From: Sphagnum compactum
Taxonomy: Eukaryota; Bryophyta; Sphagnopsida; Sphagnales
Length of the DNA: 64,000 nt
Reading direction: 5' to 3'
Assembly: GCA_965153455.1 (NCBI GenBank)
Contig: OZ234501.1
Coordinates: 8,928,001-8,992,000 of the forward strand
Part shown: piece after piece, positions 23,001-35,356 of the stretch
Numbering within the stretch: the stretch's first letter is position 1
Layout: every line of letters starts with the position of its first letter
Notes under the pieces: generated by a model
What the model was told of the DNA's origin: nothing
The model's input: the letters and a program-made list of their open reading frames with translations, nothing else
Database searches by the model: none
Position numbers and translations under genes: made by a program

Positions 23001-24989
23001 TCACATGGTAAAGCGATAAAGTATTACCTTGCGATTGATTAACGCTGAAGGGACATCTCCTTGCACTATACGCTGTGCTAACCTGCCCAGATGAAAGTTC
23101 ATCAGCTCACAATAGATTGACAAGCAGATATATTGAACCAAGGAAAAACCATGGTAACTTCAACCTTCACTCTGCAACATTCATTTCCTGGCAAAGACTC
23201 AAACAAAAGCACAGCACAGAACCACAAGTTCTCCAATAAGAGGCAGTCCTGTAAACTCAACAAACACAACTCCCACACAAGCCCATACTTTGGAGACACT
23301 CACCCTTCAGAGATAGCAGTCTTGCCTACACCAGGTTCTCCAATAAGAACTGGATTGTTCTTCGTTCTTCGTGACAAGATCTGAATACAGCGACGAATCT
23401 CATCATCACGGCCTATCACAGGATCTAACTTCCCTTGTCGTGCCATCTCTGTCAAATCCTTTCCATACTTCTCCAGAGCTTCATACTTGCCCTCTGGATC
23501 TGGGAACACACAATACATCACACCTCTAAATTAGTTTCTTCTCTACCAATACCAGACACAGCATCTAGTTCAATTCTTACACCTTCTTGAAGCACTTGAA
23601 ACCAACACAGCAAACAGAATTTGCAATGGTATACCTTGATCTGTGACCTTCTGAGAGCCCCTAATGGCTTGAATAGCAGCATTTAGTGACTTAGCAGACA
23701 ACTGGAAGTCCCTAAAAAGTTGTTGTCCAAAACGCTTGTCTTGAACAAACCCGAGAACCAGATGCTCCACAGAGATGAAGGAGTCCCCATACTCTTTCTT
23801 ATGACCTCTTGCCCTTTCTATCAATGCTTCCAGATCTCGACCTAGCATTGAACCACTTGTGTCCCCCATCACCTGCAACAAAACACCTCTAATGTGAAAG
23901 CAGAACTCAACAATTCTTTGTCTAGTGCAACATGGGCAAACCCCCACCCCTCTGGTCTGTCCCTTCCTTGCCATCATATGTTTTTGTTGATTGTCTTTTG
24001 ATCCAACTACATCATCAATCCCCCACAGAGTCTCCTGCAGCTCTCACACTCCCAAGTTGCCAATCCAACCTTACCACTGACTGTGTGCAACAGACACCAA
24101 TACAACTACAACCAATCCAGCAAACCTACATTCACAAAATGTAGTCTGAAATTCAAAATTGTGTGGTAGTGGACAAAGAAAGGCTGGGAGTAGATGAGGA
24201 TTGCAACCCTGCACCCCACAATTTGATAGAGTTACGAGGAAGCTTAGAAACAATTGATCACAGGTACCTTAGGTTGGCGTTGGATGTAGCGATCCGTGGC
24301 ATCGAGAAGAGTGGTATTGTCTACACCAGCTTTTGCGAAAATTCTTCTTGCTAGTCCGTTCCTTTGCTCCAGCAACGCTTTCATCAAGTGCTCTGTCTCT
24401 ACGATCTGCTGCTTGCTTTCCTTGGCCACGTCTGGTGACGCCACTATTGCTTGCCATGCCATCTCCGTAAACTCTGCCTGGTTAATCTGGACAGCGTACC
24501 ACCATGGAAAGCTCTAGGAAAACTGCAATTGCGAGGCAGACCCGAAACCAAGAACGCATAATCTCAAACGAGAAAAACAGAAAACTAAAACCCTAGACCA
24601 AGAACTCCAACCACCTACACGCCGACGGACATCCTTACCCGTCCATCTCTAGCCTCGGCAAAAGGCACAGCGCGCGAGCCTCGTCCCCCTCGCCCGCCTC
24701 GCCTCTCAAGCTTTACCGTCTCACTCGTCCCTTGGAACCGCTGAATTCTGAGTCCCACGAAAGCTTGCCGTGGCCCAACGCTAGTCAAACCCTGCGAATA
24801 AGAGCACGCGTTTCTCACTCCCCTTCTGTCCACGCGCACTCTTCTTGTAAACGAAACTCGAGCGGCACCAGAAGAAGAAGAAGAAGAAGTAGTAGCAGCT
24901 CCGGAACAAACCCTGGATTGTGGCTTATTCGAGACTCGAGTGAGAGAACTCGACACCACAGAACCGGCGCATTGATACAAGCTTGCCAT
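20049..24989 (-). CDS. CLPB3: Chloroplast ClpB disaggregase (CLPB3-type Hsp101), ten exons, 1018 aa
   Basis: An AAA+ hexameric disaggregase that threads aggregated stromal proteins through its pore with Hsp70 help; in plants CLPB3 is needed for plastid heat tolerance. Exons: 24989-24639, 24486-24268, 23872-23635, 23499-23304, 23082-23028, 22933-22783, 22599-22291, 22125-21860, 21585-20653, 20387-20049. All borders are GT-AG and phases agree across all nine introns. Residues 1-117 form a Ser/Arg-rich transit peptide. The N domain begins near [15 protein letters not shown]1 has Walker A GEPGVGKT (about 323-330), pore loop KYRGEFE (about 367-373) and Walker B ILFIDE (about 391-396). The coiled-coil M domain follows (about 507-640). 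NBD2 has Walker A GPTGVGKT (about 726-733), GYVG pore loop (about 773-776) and Walker B VVLFDEIE (about 794-801). The C-terminal D2-small domain has [13 protein letters not shown]. The length is close to the usual plant 960-1000 aa. The start at MASLYQ has good context (GCGATGGC); an in-frame ATG three codons upstream is possible. Confidence 0.97.
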
Positions 24990-25210
24990 CGCCGTCATGC
25001 CCAGCTTCTCCAGCATCCAAATCGCTGCAATTGCGTCGCCAAAATCCACAACTCTCCCAAAAACCACCAGCACCAAAAACACACTGCGAAGAACACGCAG
25101 GACACGCAGCAACGAGAAACAGCAAGACAGAGAGAGAGAGAGCTTGTCACTAGTAACTTGCTAGTAGTGAGTAAGGAATGGCAAATTCCGAGATCAGAAT
25201 GTTATAGTAA
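24990..25210 (-). promoter_or_regulatory. 5' leader / proximal promoter region of CLPB3
   Basis: Upstream of the CLPB3 start, the coding strand carries a CT-rich microsatellite (plus-strand GA run at about 25128-25142), typical of plant leaders. No TATA box is obvious. Open frames on both strands reflect the GC-rich composition, not genes. Confidence 0.35.
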
Positions 25211-25220
25211 CCTCAACAAA

Positions 25221-25448
25221 ATGCGCTGTAAGCTTCGTGGAAATGGTGAGTCTGCGGTCTGTTACAACATACTAGAGATTTCTAGTAACATCCTGTCACA
25301 GAATACTCCTAACTACATTTTCTTTCTGGACAGAATGTGCTGTAGCTTCGTGGAAATGGTGAGTCTCTAAGCTCTGAGGTGGTCTGTTACAACATTCTAG
25401 AGATTTCTAGTGACATCCCGGCACCGAATGCTCATAACTAGAATTTCT
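25221..25448. repeat. 114-bp tandem duplication upstream of CLPB3
   Basis: Copy A (from ATGCGCTGTA, 25221) and copy B (from ATGTGCTGTA, 25335) share GCTTCGTGGAAATGGTGAGTCT, split here as GCTTCGTGGAAATGG and TGAGTCT. They also share GTCTGTTACAACAT, CTAGAGATTTCTAG and a tail ending ACTxxATTTTCTTTCT. Copy B has about 11 extra bases after GAGTCT. It lies 230-460 bp upstream of the CLPB3 start codon. Confidence 0.8.
25395..25407. promoter_or_regulatory. Heat-shock-element-like site
   Basis: TTCTAGAGATTTC fits the three-block heat-shock element TTCnnGAAnnTTC with one mismatch (GAG for GAA) and correct spacing. It lies about 406 bp upstream of the CLPB3 ATG. Copy A of the duplication has the same site with a further mismatch in the first block. 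Plant ClpB genes are usually heat-induced through such elements, but function here is inferred. Confidence 0.35.
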
Positions 25449-26336
25449 TTCTCTTGTTTTTTTTTTTTTTTGGTTTTTGGGTTCTTTTTTTATTGCCCCA
25501 AGCTAATGGATGAGCATGTGTAGATTTTGGGTGCACCCATCTAATTGATGGGTTGTTTTCAAGTCTACCCATCTACTTGTTGGGTTTCTTTTCAAAATAT
25601 GAAGGGTAATTGATTTAATCATGCCTTTATATATTTTTTTACTTTTTTGGGATTGTCACTTGCCTTTTTGTTCACGAGGTTCATATTGCTATGAAATGTA
25701 AAAAAAAATTCATATGACTAATTTTTAAAATGAAATATTTTTATAAACATACAAATAATTAGTTTCAATTCTTTTAAATCTTATTAAAATGAGATTCTTA
25801 AACTTCAGTAAGGCTTTGATGAAGATTATTATGGCCAATGAAATTGCTGGATTTGGTAGTTTGATTTTTATTTATTTATCCGGAGTGAACTAGCAGTTAA
25901 ATGTGTAATGGGGGCATTGGTAGATTTTCTAGAGAATTTTACAAGACCAATGGAAATGTTTCCAAAAACTTAGCAAAATTAGTCGAATTTGCAATAAAAT
26001 TTTGAAATATATTTTCAGAAGAAAACAGGGGAAAAAAATTTTGTTGTTTGCATACAGACAAGGGTAAATAATAATATTCATGGTCTGTGGAATAGGCTTT
26101 GTGCCTAGGGGTGAAAAGAGCCCAAATGGCCAATGAGATTGCTAGAATGGGAGCCTTGAATTCTTTTGAGGGTTAATTTCAATAAAATGGCACTAAAATT
26201 TTGTAATCGCCCATAGTCTTGTGACTAGGTGCAAAGAGAATGAGATTGTTCCAATCAATGCATTGAATTTATTTTTTTAAGTCGCTTTAATGATTAGTAA
26301 GTTTACTGCTTGCATGCAAATAACATGCACTTATCA
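25449..26336. other. AT-rich intergenic DNA
   Basis: No supported gene. A paired motif, ACCCATCTAATTGATGGGTT and ACCCATCTACTTGTTGGGTT, occurs at about 25536-25585. The phrase GGCCAATGARATTGCTRGA recurs at about 25832 and 26128. Confidence 0.4.
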
Positions 26337-26410
26337 TTGCATGTCTAGAGCATGCATGTCTTTTTAGGGTTTAGGGTTTTAGGGTTTAGGTGCATGCTCT
26401 AGACATGCAA
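26337..26410. repeat. Perfect 20-bp inverted repeat enclosing telomere-type repeats
   Basis: TTGCATGTCTAGAGCATGCA (26337-26356) and its exact reverse complement (26391-26410) flank a 34-bp loop. The loop contains four TTTAGGG-like units (TTTTTAGGG, TTTAGGG, TTTTAGGG, TTTAGG), the Arabidopsis-type plant telomere repeat. Interstitial telomeric repeats are known in plants; the perfect flanking palindrome is unusual. Confidence 0.9.
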
Positions 26411-27382
26411 GGGAGTGTGCATTGGAATTCTAATATTTTAGAGATTTATAGTGAACATGCATAGGATTTCTAATATTTTAAAATTGGAGTACATATTAGG
26501 TTTTGAGTTGGGATTTGCACTTGGAGTTACGTGCAAGAGCATAGGGGGGCTATGATATGAGACATTGTTAAGATGACTTTGTGTAGGATATCCATATCAA
26601 ACATGTTGGTTAGGAGGAATATCAATTTCCAAGACTACCTTGCTTTAACTTGCCACTCTTTCAAAGCTTTCTATAAGTAGGATTTTCCTTTATACGACCA
26701 AAAACTTTCACTCCTTAACAAACAAATTAAATCACCTCTCTTTTTTGTTACAATCTCAAATTTCGAGTTGTGAAATCTCCCATCACATTCTTGAACTCAC
26801 AAAATTCTTGTGATCATGATCTTTAGTCCCTTTGTTGGATCTATCTTCTAGTGAACCTTCAATATTTTTCTCATCTCTCTTAAATCTAAGTTTTTTTTAA
26901 TGGGTTCATTGCTAGACTCAAGATCAATGATTGGAAAACATTTGTTTGATAGGTGCAAGATGGTAACCATGATCATATTTATAATTAGTGTTATATACAA
27001 TAAGAATGTCAATCAATGGCCTTTTTTTCAAGGAATAGAAGAATGGAAAAATTGGAGAATTTTTTTGCAACGGGAGAAATGATGTCAATTGTTGCCAATG
27101 TGCTAGTATGAAATTGTGAGCTATTGTTGGTATTTGAAACTTGAAAGTTCCTTCTTGTTTCCAACTAAGTTTTTTTCTTAACCTAATTTGGGTTGTACAC
27201 TGAATGTGATTTTTTTAATGATTTTCATTTTCAATTTGACGTTTCGCAATGAAAATAAAGAATTAATATTTGTTGTGAATGATAATAAGTAAGAATTTTT
27301 GTAGCTTCAATGATTTATGTAAAAAGAGGTTTGAACCTAATTTTGACCTACATTGAAAATTCAGAATGACTAATGATTACCC
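26411..27382. other. AT-rich intergenic DNA
   Basis: No supported gene or RNA. Only one short ORF, without a domain, is present. Confidence 0.4.
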
Positions 27383-27575
27383 TAGTACCTTGGCCAATTT
27401 AGCACTAATCATATTATTTTCAAAATTGTTGAAATTTTCAAAAATTATTTCTTCCAAATCAAAAAATATTTTGAAGGATATTAATGAATATTTAGGAATA
27501 TTCCATTTTTTGAAATGAAAATTTCAAAATTAATTAATTATTCGACGGACATGTGTTGAAATGGCCAAGGTACTA
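27383..27575. mobile_element. MITE-like element, copy 1
   Basis: The ends TAGTACCTTGGCC and GGCCAAGGTACTA are perfect inverted repeats, giving a 193-bp AT-rich element. If the outer TA is the target duplication, the structure resembles Tc1/mariner-type MITEs. A second copy of nearly equal length lies at 63,246-63,436. No coding capacity. Confidence 0.7.
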
Positions 27576-29839
27576 CAATATATGCATGTTTTTTCAATTC
27601 ATTGCCCATAAATAATAAATTAGTTTTCACCCAAGAGGCCTTTTGGTGATTCAACCAAGTTGTTTTTAGGTCAAAATTGTTTTGTTGGTTGCTTCATACT
27701 CTCTTGGCCACTTCAAAATGGTTTATGCTTGAGGGTGCAAAAGATCTATGTATATTCTTTGTATTATGAACAATTTCATTCCAAAACTAGGATGACAATG
27801 CAAATTTGGTGCAAAGAGTAAGGTTGGGGATGGGAGATTCATTGATTTTTTAAAAGAATCATTTTGGTCATGTTGTTATAAATGTATGATCATCATTGAA
27901 AGATTATGATAATGTGCTTAAAAATGACACAATATGTCCCCCAACCTTGAATTTATATATTAATTATTGGGTGCAAATAGGATAGAAAAAATCACAATCA
28001 CCTACTAGGGAAATTTCGTAGAAAGGGTGGGACAAATTACCATGATGATGTGGCAAATTGCAATTGGTTAGAAAGGTGATGGATCGAAATCCATGTTTTT
28101 TATAATATCAAAAAATATTCTTTTTGTGTCATGATATATCATAACATTATGTAAAGATGTGAATAATTATTATACATGATTATGTCATTTTAAAAATTTC
28201 AAGTTCTTTAAAGAATTAAAAAACAATAAAAATATTGGTTATAACATTTTATGAATTTTTTTTAATATTTCATACTCATAAAATTCAATCCAAATAATTT
28301 CACAGGTTCCCATAATATATTAAAAATATTGTGATGTAAATTTGTTAGATATTTACAACATTAAATTACATTTTTTGACCTTAAAATGTTTAAGTCCAAA
28401 CATTGGTTACACTTGCTTTGGCTCCTATTAATAAGATTGCACCCAAAACAAAATTCACAATGTATATAAAAGTTTTAATAGACCAGTACTTATCCTTCAC
28501 ATTACTACTAACAATCAATTGACATTAGGTCAAAATATTATTATATTGAATTTTTATTTAAATACATTATTTAAAAATAATTAATTATCACACATTGGTA
28601 ATCCATGATCACATCTAATTATCTAGAAATCATTTCCACTTCCATTCATTTTTAAATATAAAATTTCATAATCTTCATTATTAAAACATTAATAGTTTTA
28701 ACATCCATGGTGTTTATTTTGGTGCTTTTCATTCCCTTAAAATAAGATTATTAAAGGCCTTTCCCACATATCCCCCAATGTCGTTTCTACTATGCTTCCC
28801 AATGACCCTTCGTTTGAAAAACATATAAAACATAAAATATTTTTGCCTTTAATGCCCACAACATCTTTTTATGTATTTCTTGGTGTCCTTTTATAATGTA
28901 TCTAACACCTTCAAACCTTAACATTTCAATGACCCTTATTGCTCAAAAAGATAATTTTCATGTCCAACGTAACATTTCTAATGTTTCAAATGTTTCTTTT
29001 TGACACCCCTACTATTGTTTATTGTCATTTTGTCATCTTTAATGTTTTATGGGTGTGTTTTTATTGTTCACCAAGTTTAGGTTGCTTTCAAATAAACACA
29101 CCACACCAATTTAAAACTTGTAAGGATGTTTAAATATGGGAATGTTTGCTAGGTCAACATCCCATCTTGGGATCTCCTTTCAAGACCTTAGTTTAACAAA
29201 GATCATAATGTTTGAAACGTTGAAGCAATTTTGAAAATGTTAGGCGAAACAAGTTTTCACTGAAAAATTTTAATTTTTAAAAAGCCAAATTTGAAGGGGG
29301 AATATACTCTATCAATTTGAAAAAACCATAATAATTAAAAAGGGAAAAAAATGTTATTGAAAATTTTGATAATTAAAATGTGTTATGACTAACTTTTATG
29401 GTTTTTAAAGTCTTGCCCATTTCAATTTACACCAAATATGCAAGCATTGGTGTTTCATTAATAATTAGATCAATTTTTTTCTTTTTCCCTTTTATTAATA
29501 CATTGTTTGTTTCCCTTTTCCTTTTTGTAAAGCTTCTATGTCAACAAATCATTCATCTTTTTATGCATTAATTAATTCAATTGATGACACACATTAAAAA
29601 AAAGTTTTAACCCCCACAACATATTCATGGGATATTGAAAGCACACATGATTCAAGAGATTCATCATATTTTCAAATTTGCTTAAATATTTTTTATTAAT
29701 GTATAAAAGTAGCTTCAACACATGTTCATAGAATAATTAATGAATTTTGAATTTTTCATGCATCAAGAATAAAATGTTCTTGAATATTCCAAACACTATT
29801 AGAATTCATGGTTTTTTAAAAAGTTCAAATTGATTAACT
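27576..29839. other. AT-rich desert
   Basis: No gene, RNA or regular repeat is supported. ORFs are short and lack domains. Confidence 0.4.
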
Positions 29840-30070
29840 TGTCATTTTGACTAATGAACATGTACATTTTGACTAAAGGCCAATGACTTGAATAACACAT
29901 GTATTTGTTAACTAATCAACTTGACTATGGTCGTTCATTTGATTAGATACACATAGTCAAGTTGTACAACCTTAGTCAAAATGGCCAATGGTCTTTAATA
30001 AAAATAACCAATGGCCTTAAGTCAAGTTGAACATTTAGTCAAGATGGCCAATGATCTTTAGTCAAATACA
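29840..30070. repeat. Degenerate TAGTCAA..GGCCAATG tandem repeats
   Basis: The motifs TAGTCAAGWTG and GGCCAATGRYCTTTA alternate about six times, with irregular spacing and some inverted copies (TTGACTATGG, TTGACTAA). The order suggests repeated local duplication. No coding sense. Confidence 0.6.
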
Positions 30071-33000
30071 ACATGGTCTACTACCCTATGAATTTACCTC
30101 CTACCTACTCATCCACCTATTTAGTTATTGGCAACATATATGTGGGGGTTGTTCCTATCAACAAAAAAACTTGTGCAATGATGAGATCGTAATGATAGAT
30201 TTGATATTAAAAACTATTGGATTAAGTAATAATTTCATGTCATTCAATGTCTAAACAATGTGCACAACCTCGATGTTAATCAAACAATACAAGTAGATAA
30301 ATGACATCTATGTCTATTTCATACGAACTTATGAAAAACATATTTTGCACGATAATTATTGCCAAATTGTGGCCCTTGAAGTTTGTGATGTTAAAAACTC
30401 AAGCTAATGAAAAAGTTATTTAATGTAAATCAACTACAACATTGCAACCACTAATAGGACCTAAGATATATTACTTAATACTTACACTTTAAAACCAGAA
30501 CTTACCAAGTGGGCCATAAGAGCCAAATTGGTTTTTGTGTCAATTCTTCACTCCCCCAAGAATCGCCAAATTGATTTTTGAACCTGGAGTATTCACAATT
30601 GGGGTTTCATGGATTGATTATCTCACCTTGAAAGAATTATTGATGTCAAACTCTAAACCACTTCAAGAAACAATTGATTTCCAATTGCATCTTTTAATTA
30701 TGACCTTTGTGATTAAACTTTGCAAAATTTAATCATCTAATTGTGTAAGATATTTTGTAGTTATAAGGGAAAAAAGAAAATGCAATGTGTTTTGGTTGTG
30801 GTCCAAGTGTATGGGATTCATGTTTTCATACTCTTCATTAGTCAAAGTTAAGTCTAATTATGTGTGAATGATGTTTCAAATATGGTCTTTTTTATAATTT
30901 GAATGTCCATTGCCAAGGAATCTTATGGCATCTATAAAAGAAAAAAGGGGACCATCTAGTGTTATCATCATGTCAATAACACAATTGGACATCAAGCAAC
31001 ACAAAAGGGCCTTTGAAGGTACCATTGTGCTCAATAGATATGATATTATTGATAATGGACATTCTATCAAATTTTTACATGTATTAAACAATGTTGCTCA
31101 ATTTTGATTCTAAGGTCAATTTCCATTATAATAGTTAAAATTTGAACTAGTTTGGTTTTTGGGAATTCAAAGATCACCTTCGGGCCTATTCAAGGTTAAG
31201 GTTCCAAGAAAAAGAAAAGAAACTCCAAGACTTTTGTAGGCTATTTTTTGCAAATAACATTTACTTGAAACAAATTTAAGTGAATTTTTTTGAATAGTCC
31301 AATTTAAAATGGATTCAAACTTATAGTAATCAAGCTTTAAAAAGATAAGAATCATTAGAACAAAAAATTACCCAAAATTGATGGGTTTTGATTTTTTTAA
31401 AATTTAGAATAATTGAAATCAATAGTTTTTCATTTTTATGAAAATTTGTGTAACTTGAATTAATACTTCTTTTAAAAACCTAAGAACCAGGTGAATGTAA
31501 GCAATATTGGCTCACTTTTTGTGTCCCATTGTAATTTTTTACAGGGTGTAGTGAATTAACATGCCATAAAACCATTTATATGCATAATTGGGACTTGTTT
31601 TAAGATTCTCAACTTCAATAATACACTATCTATATAATTTGTGCACAATAAATGTGCACCCATTATGTAATAATCGACTTTTGAAATGAAAACATATGGA
31701 CTATCTCAACCATCTACACTTCCCATACACATGAAATTTTCAATATCATTTTTTGAAAATATATCTTATAGGGACTTAATATTTGATAGATGAAAGAAAA
31801 AAAAAAAACTTCATTACAAAAGTTTTAACCAAAATATAGATATGGACTTTGAATAACCAAAATGTGGACCTTATTTTCAAAAGCCTATACATAGGTCGTT
31901 TTTTGTTAGATCGATGATTTTTTTCCTTGTAAAATGTATATAAAAAAGATGTATAATTTCATATGAATTCAATTAGTTCATTAACCAACCCATAGTCCCC
32001 CATTTATGTTAATTCGAAACCAAAAAATGGACTTTTAAGAACTTTTTATCAACTGAAAATGAACCACTTAACCATGCATCCACCCAACCATGCAACATTG
32101 GTATTAAATTTGATAGACAAAGAAAGGTTTTCTAGGTGTAATCATAATCAAATGAGCCGACAGTGATAAATGACTCAACCATAAATGGGCCATTTGTGAA
32201 CATTTTGACTTTTTCATATAAAGAAAAAAATTGAAAGATTTTTTTGCAACATGTTCTTAAAAATATTTATATGAATTGTTTAAAAATGTATAAATTTTAC
32301 CAAATTTCACATTTCATCTTGAAAAATGATCATAATTTCAAATCATGCAAAAATGATAATTATTTAAACTTTAGTCTTTCGTATCATAAGCCACAACTTT
32401 GTTCATATGTCATACACATTATGACCCATTTACATCTAGCAAATGATTTTTGAAATTTGAAATTTCTAAAATTATATTTGAAATTTCTAAAAATTTCAAG
32501 TACCACAATTTTAAAATTATGAGTGCTTTTCATATGTTGATGGTAGGTTATCGTCATTTCAATTTTTTTCCTATCAAAATTTATTTATTAAAAAGGTCTT
32601 TAACCTAGTGCTTTACAAAATTAAATTTTTGGTGTTAAAGTTCAAAAGGCCTTTAAATGACTAAAACCAAAACTCAATTTATTAAATTAAATGATTTAAA
32701 AGAAAACTTCAACACTCATATAAAGGATTTAGCACAACTTTCCTTGATTAACAAGACATTAAAATGACATTACATAAATATGTTTGACAAAATTGATAGT
32801 TTTTCGATCATTCAACATGATTTTTGGCTCATTTGACTATGATCACACCCTTCTATTTTAATGACCTATGTCCAAGTTTAAAAAACTAAGTAAATCTATT
32901 TTGCTTATACTTATTTTACATATAAACTTTTGTCAATATCCATTTTATTGTCCATGTTACCTAATTTGTTGCACACATCTAAAATAATTGTAACATGATT

Positions 33001-33640
33001 ATTTACATTTAAATGAGATCTACACCTTGAAGCCTTCATACAAGATTTCGTTATTTAGAGAATGAAAATGGCATTTGCATAACCTATGTGAACTCATTTT
33101 TGCTTAGTTCCCCATTTTTCAAAAGTTGGGTTTTTCTTCTTTGGAAAAGATATGGTCCAATTGATCTAAATGATTTGATCTACATTAGTCTTGATCTATT
33201 TTTAAAATTCAAGTACTTTCTTTTCAAAGATTGCTTCTACCAACCAATAATAATAATCTGATTTGTGAATGAAATCGTAAAGCCAAACATATTTGATGTG
33301 CTTAAGTTAAATAATTAGTTTTTAAATTGCATTCAAGTGGCATAACAATGAGGAAGATGATGAAAACTTGTTCAATTCATTGTCAATTTGCATCAAAATA
33401 TAATAAAAAGGCCATTATTTATTGAGGAGAAACATAAAGTAAGACTTGTGACCCCACATTAACCAAGATAGATGATTGTTTCACTTGCTCAACAATTTCC
33501 AAACTAGACACATTTTTTTAAAACTTCATGTCCACCATAAAATATAAGTGCCATACTTTTTGTGGTGCCATTACTTTTTCGTGTGGAATGTACATATTAT
33601 AAACCAAAGGAACATGATTGCGAAACATTATTTCAAATTC
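30071..33640. other. AT-rich desert
   Basis: No supported gene. ORFs of 60-71 codons on either strand lack domains and splice structure. Confidence 0.4.
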
Positions 33641-34029
33641 CTTCATAAAGGCCCATCATTGCCATGATCTCAACATCTTCAAATAAATCTTCCCAATCTT
33701 CTTCATCACAATCTTCATTAGTATCTTCATCACTATCAACGTTGATAGTTAACTATACTAGCAAAAAATGAGCAATATCCATTGGCTTCCATGGCTTATG
33801 CTTGAAAACTTTTTTCAAATGTTCTTAATAAACCACATTTGTCCCACCCTTTGATTATCATATTAAAACAACCTACCACTTTCCATGCTTCAAAAAACTG
33901 GGTGCACAAACATTCACGAAGTGTTTTAATTTTTAGATCAAGCTTGATTTTCAAAGCACAAGACTCCAATTGTTGTTGAACAGATAATGTAGACCATTTT
34001 TTGAAACGTGTGGTATGTTCACATTTCAA
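33641..34029 (-). pseudogene. Transposase-like remnant (possibly pogo/Tigger type)
   Basis: A minus-strand ORF reads KKWSTLSVQQQLES... then FNMIIKGWDKCGLLRTFEKSF, followed after a stop by an acidic stretch (VDSDEDTNEDCDEEDWEDLFED). The 'I..GW.K.GLL..F...FQ' pattern is reminiscent of the C-terminus of DDE_1 transposase-derived proteins. The match is weak and by eye only; a fragment of another repetitive gene is possible. Confidence 0.22.
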
Positions 34030-34520
34030 TGATCTCTACAAATTTACATTTGTCAGTTGTAATTTCAATGTACAATTCAAAGGGACAAATAATAGACAAA
34101 TGAATGGGAAATCAATTTTCACCCATGAAATAAAAGCCTCAAATTTGTGTGTTTACTAGCAATCAATGAATCAAATCAATTTTTGATTTTCAAGTAGACC
34201 CATTTTTCCAGTACATCATTGTAATAAAGTACCAAAATTTTCCAGACAAATTATTGGCATGTCTTTTGAATGGACCAAATATTTTCATTCATTGTAAAAG
34301 TTTAAACACAATTTTGCATATGTGGTCTTTGGTAAACAATGACAAGTTTTCCAAAAAAAATGATTAGCATTGAAATTAATTATCCATCACTTGTAAAAGA
34401 AACACAAACATTCACTAATCTTTTGTCTTCCATACCAATAACTTTTATGTATTTTGAACCTTTCTGCTCCCAAATGCATTTGCAAGCCATTGGGACAAAG
34501 TGAATTCATATGGACTAACC
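34030..34520. other. AT-rich flank of the LTR element
   Basis: No supported gene. Confidence 0.4.
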
Positions 34521-34525
34521 ATGAC
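34521..34525. repeat. Target-site duplication, left copy (ATGAC)
   Basis: ATGAC directly precedes the left LTR, and the same five bases follow the right LTR at 41498-41502. A 5-bp duplication is typical of Ty3/gypsy integration. Confidence 0.9.
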
Positions 34526-35344
34526 TGACGCGCTCCCAAGTCCCTTGTTGAACCCACTTGAGGGTCCAACTATGTAAAGTTGCAGAAAGTTGGGACTTGA
34601 GGGCCGCTCCCGACTTCCAGCACTAAAGAGGGGTAGAGGGGCGTGCTAGAAGTCCCGGGATTAGACTAGGAAGAGGACAAGCGTTTCACCTACTCAAATC
34701 TGCATCAAAAGCCAACCCCAAGTTGGTTAGAAATCATTCTGCACCCTTTTCGTGTTGGGACAAGCCACGGGCTAACTCGGACTCACTTGACTCACCACGG
34801 CCCGGACTCGGGGGAAGCCACCACCTTCCCCCATATAGTATACTCTGCGTCTCACCGCGGAGGTTACATCCGAATGGCTCTTTTTCCCAGGACTCCCAAG
34901 TTGGAGTCCTGAAACTGTCCCGGGTTGGAGTCCCGGAACTTTGGGAGCTCGTATCTCCCGGCTCCGACCTCTGTTTGGAATGAGGTCTAAACCAAAGTTG
35001 TAGCTTCTTTGAGAGCTTTCCAATGCCATGTCGCACTCCTTCAGGCGACGTCAGGAAAGGGTCGATTCCCGACTTTTAGTGGTCGGAAGTCAAACTGCCA
35101 GTTTGACTCCCGGCCCTTCTTTTGCCCATAACTTGAGCTGGAGATGTCCAAATTGCTAATGCGAGGGCATTTTAGACATCTACACTTCAAGACCTTTCCA
35201 TTGATATAAAGAACACCTCAAGGCGAGGTGTTTTCACCCCCTATAATTGCTTCTGAATTTTCGGGAGTCCCGGAGGACTCCAACTTCCCACTTTTGGGAG
35301 TGTGGGCTTCACCCTCACACTTAGCCCAAAGTGGGGTTGCGACA
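34526..35344 (-). repeat. 3' LTR (left copy), 819 bp
   Basis: Read on the minus strand it begins TGTCGCAACCCC and ends GGGAGCGCGTCA, i.e. TG...CA. It aligns over its whole length with the right LTR. Confidence 0.95.
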
Positions 35345-35356
35345 CTCTCCCCCACT
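35345..35356 (-). other. Polypurine tract
   Basis: On the minus strand, AGTGGGGGAGAG directly abuts the 3' LTR start (TGTCGC), the expected place and composition for plus-strand priming. Confidence 0.8.

Noticed and set aside
24732-25370. 212-codon plus-strand ORF
   Set aside because: It lies antisense to CLPB3 exon 1 and its leader; the GC-rich transit-peptide coding region leaves the opposite strand open.
34734-35036. 100-codon ORFs in both LTRs
   Set aside because: They lie within the LTR promoter region, occur in both copies only because the LTRs are duplicates, and have no known domain.
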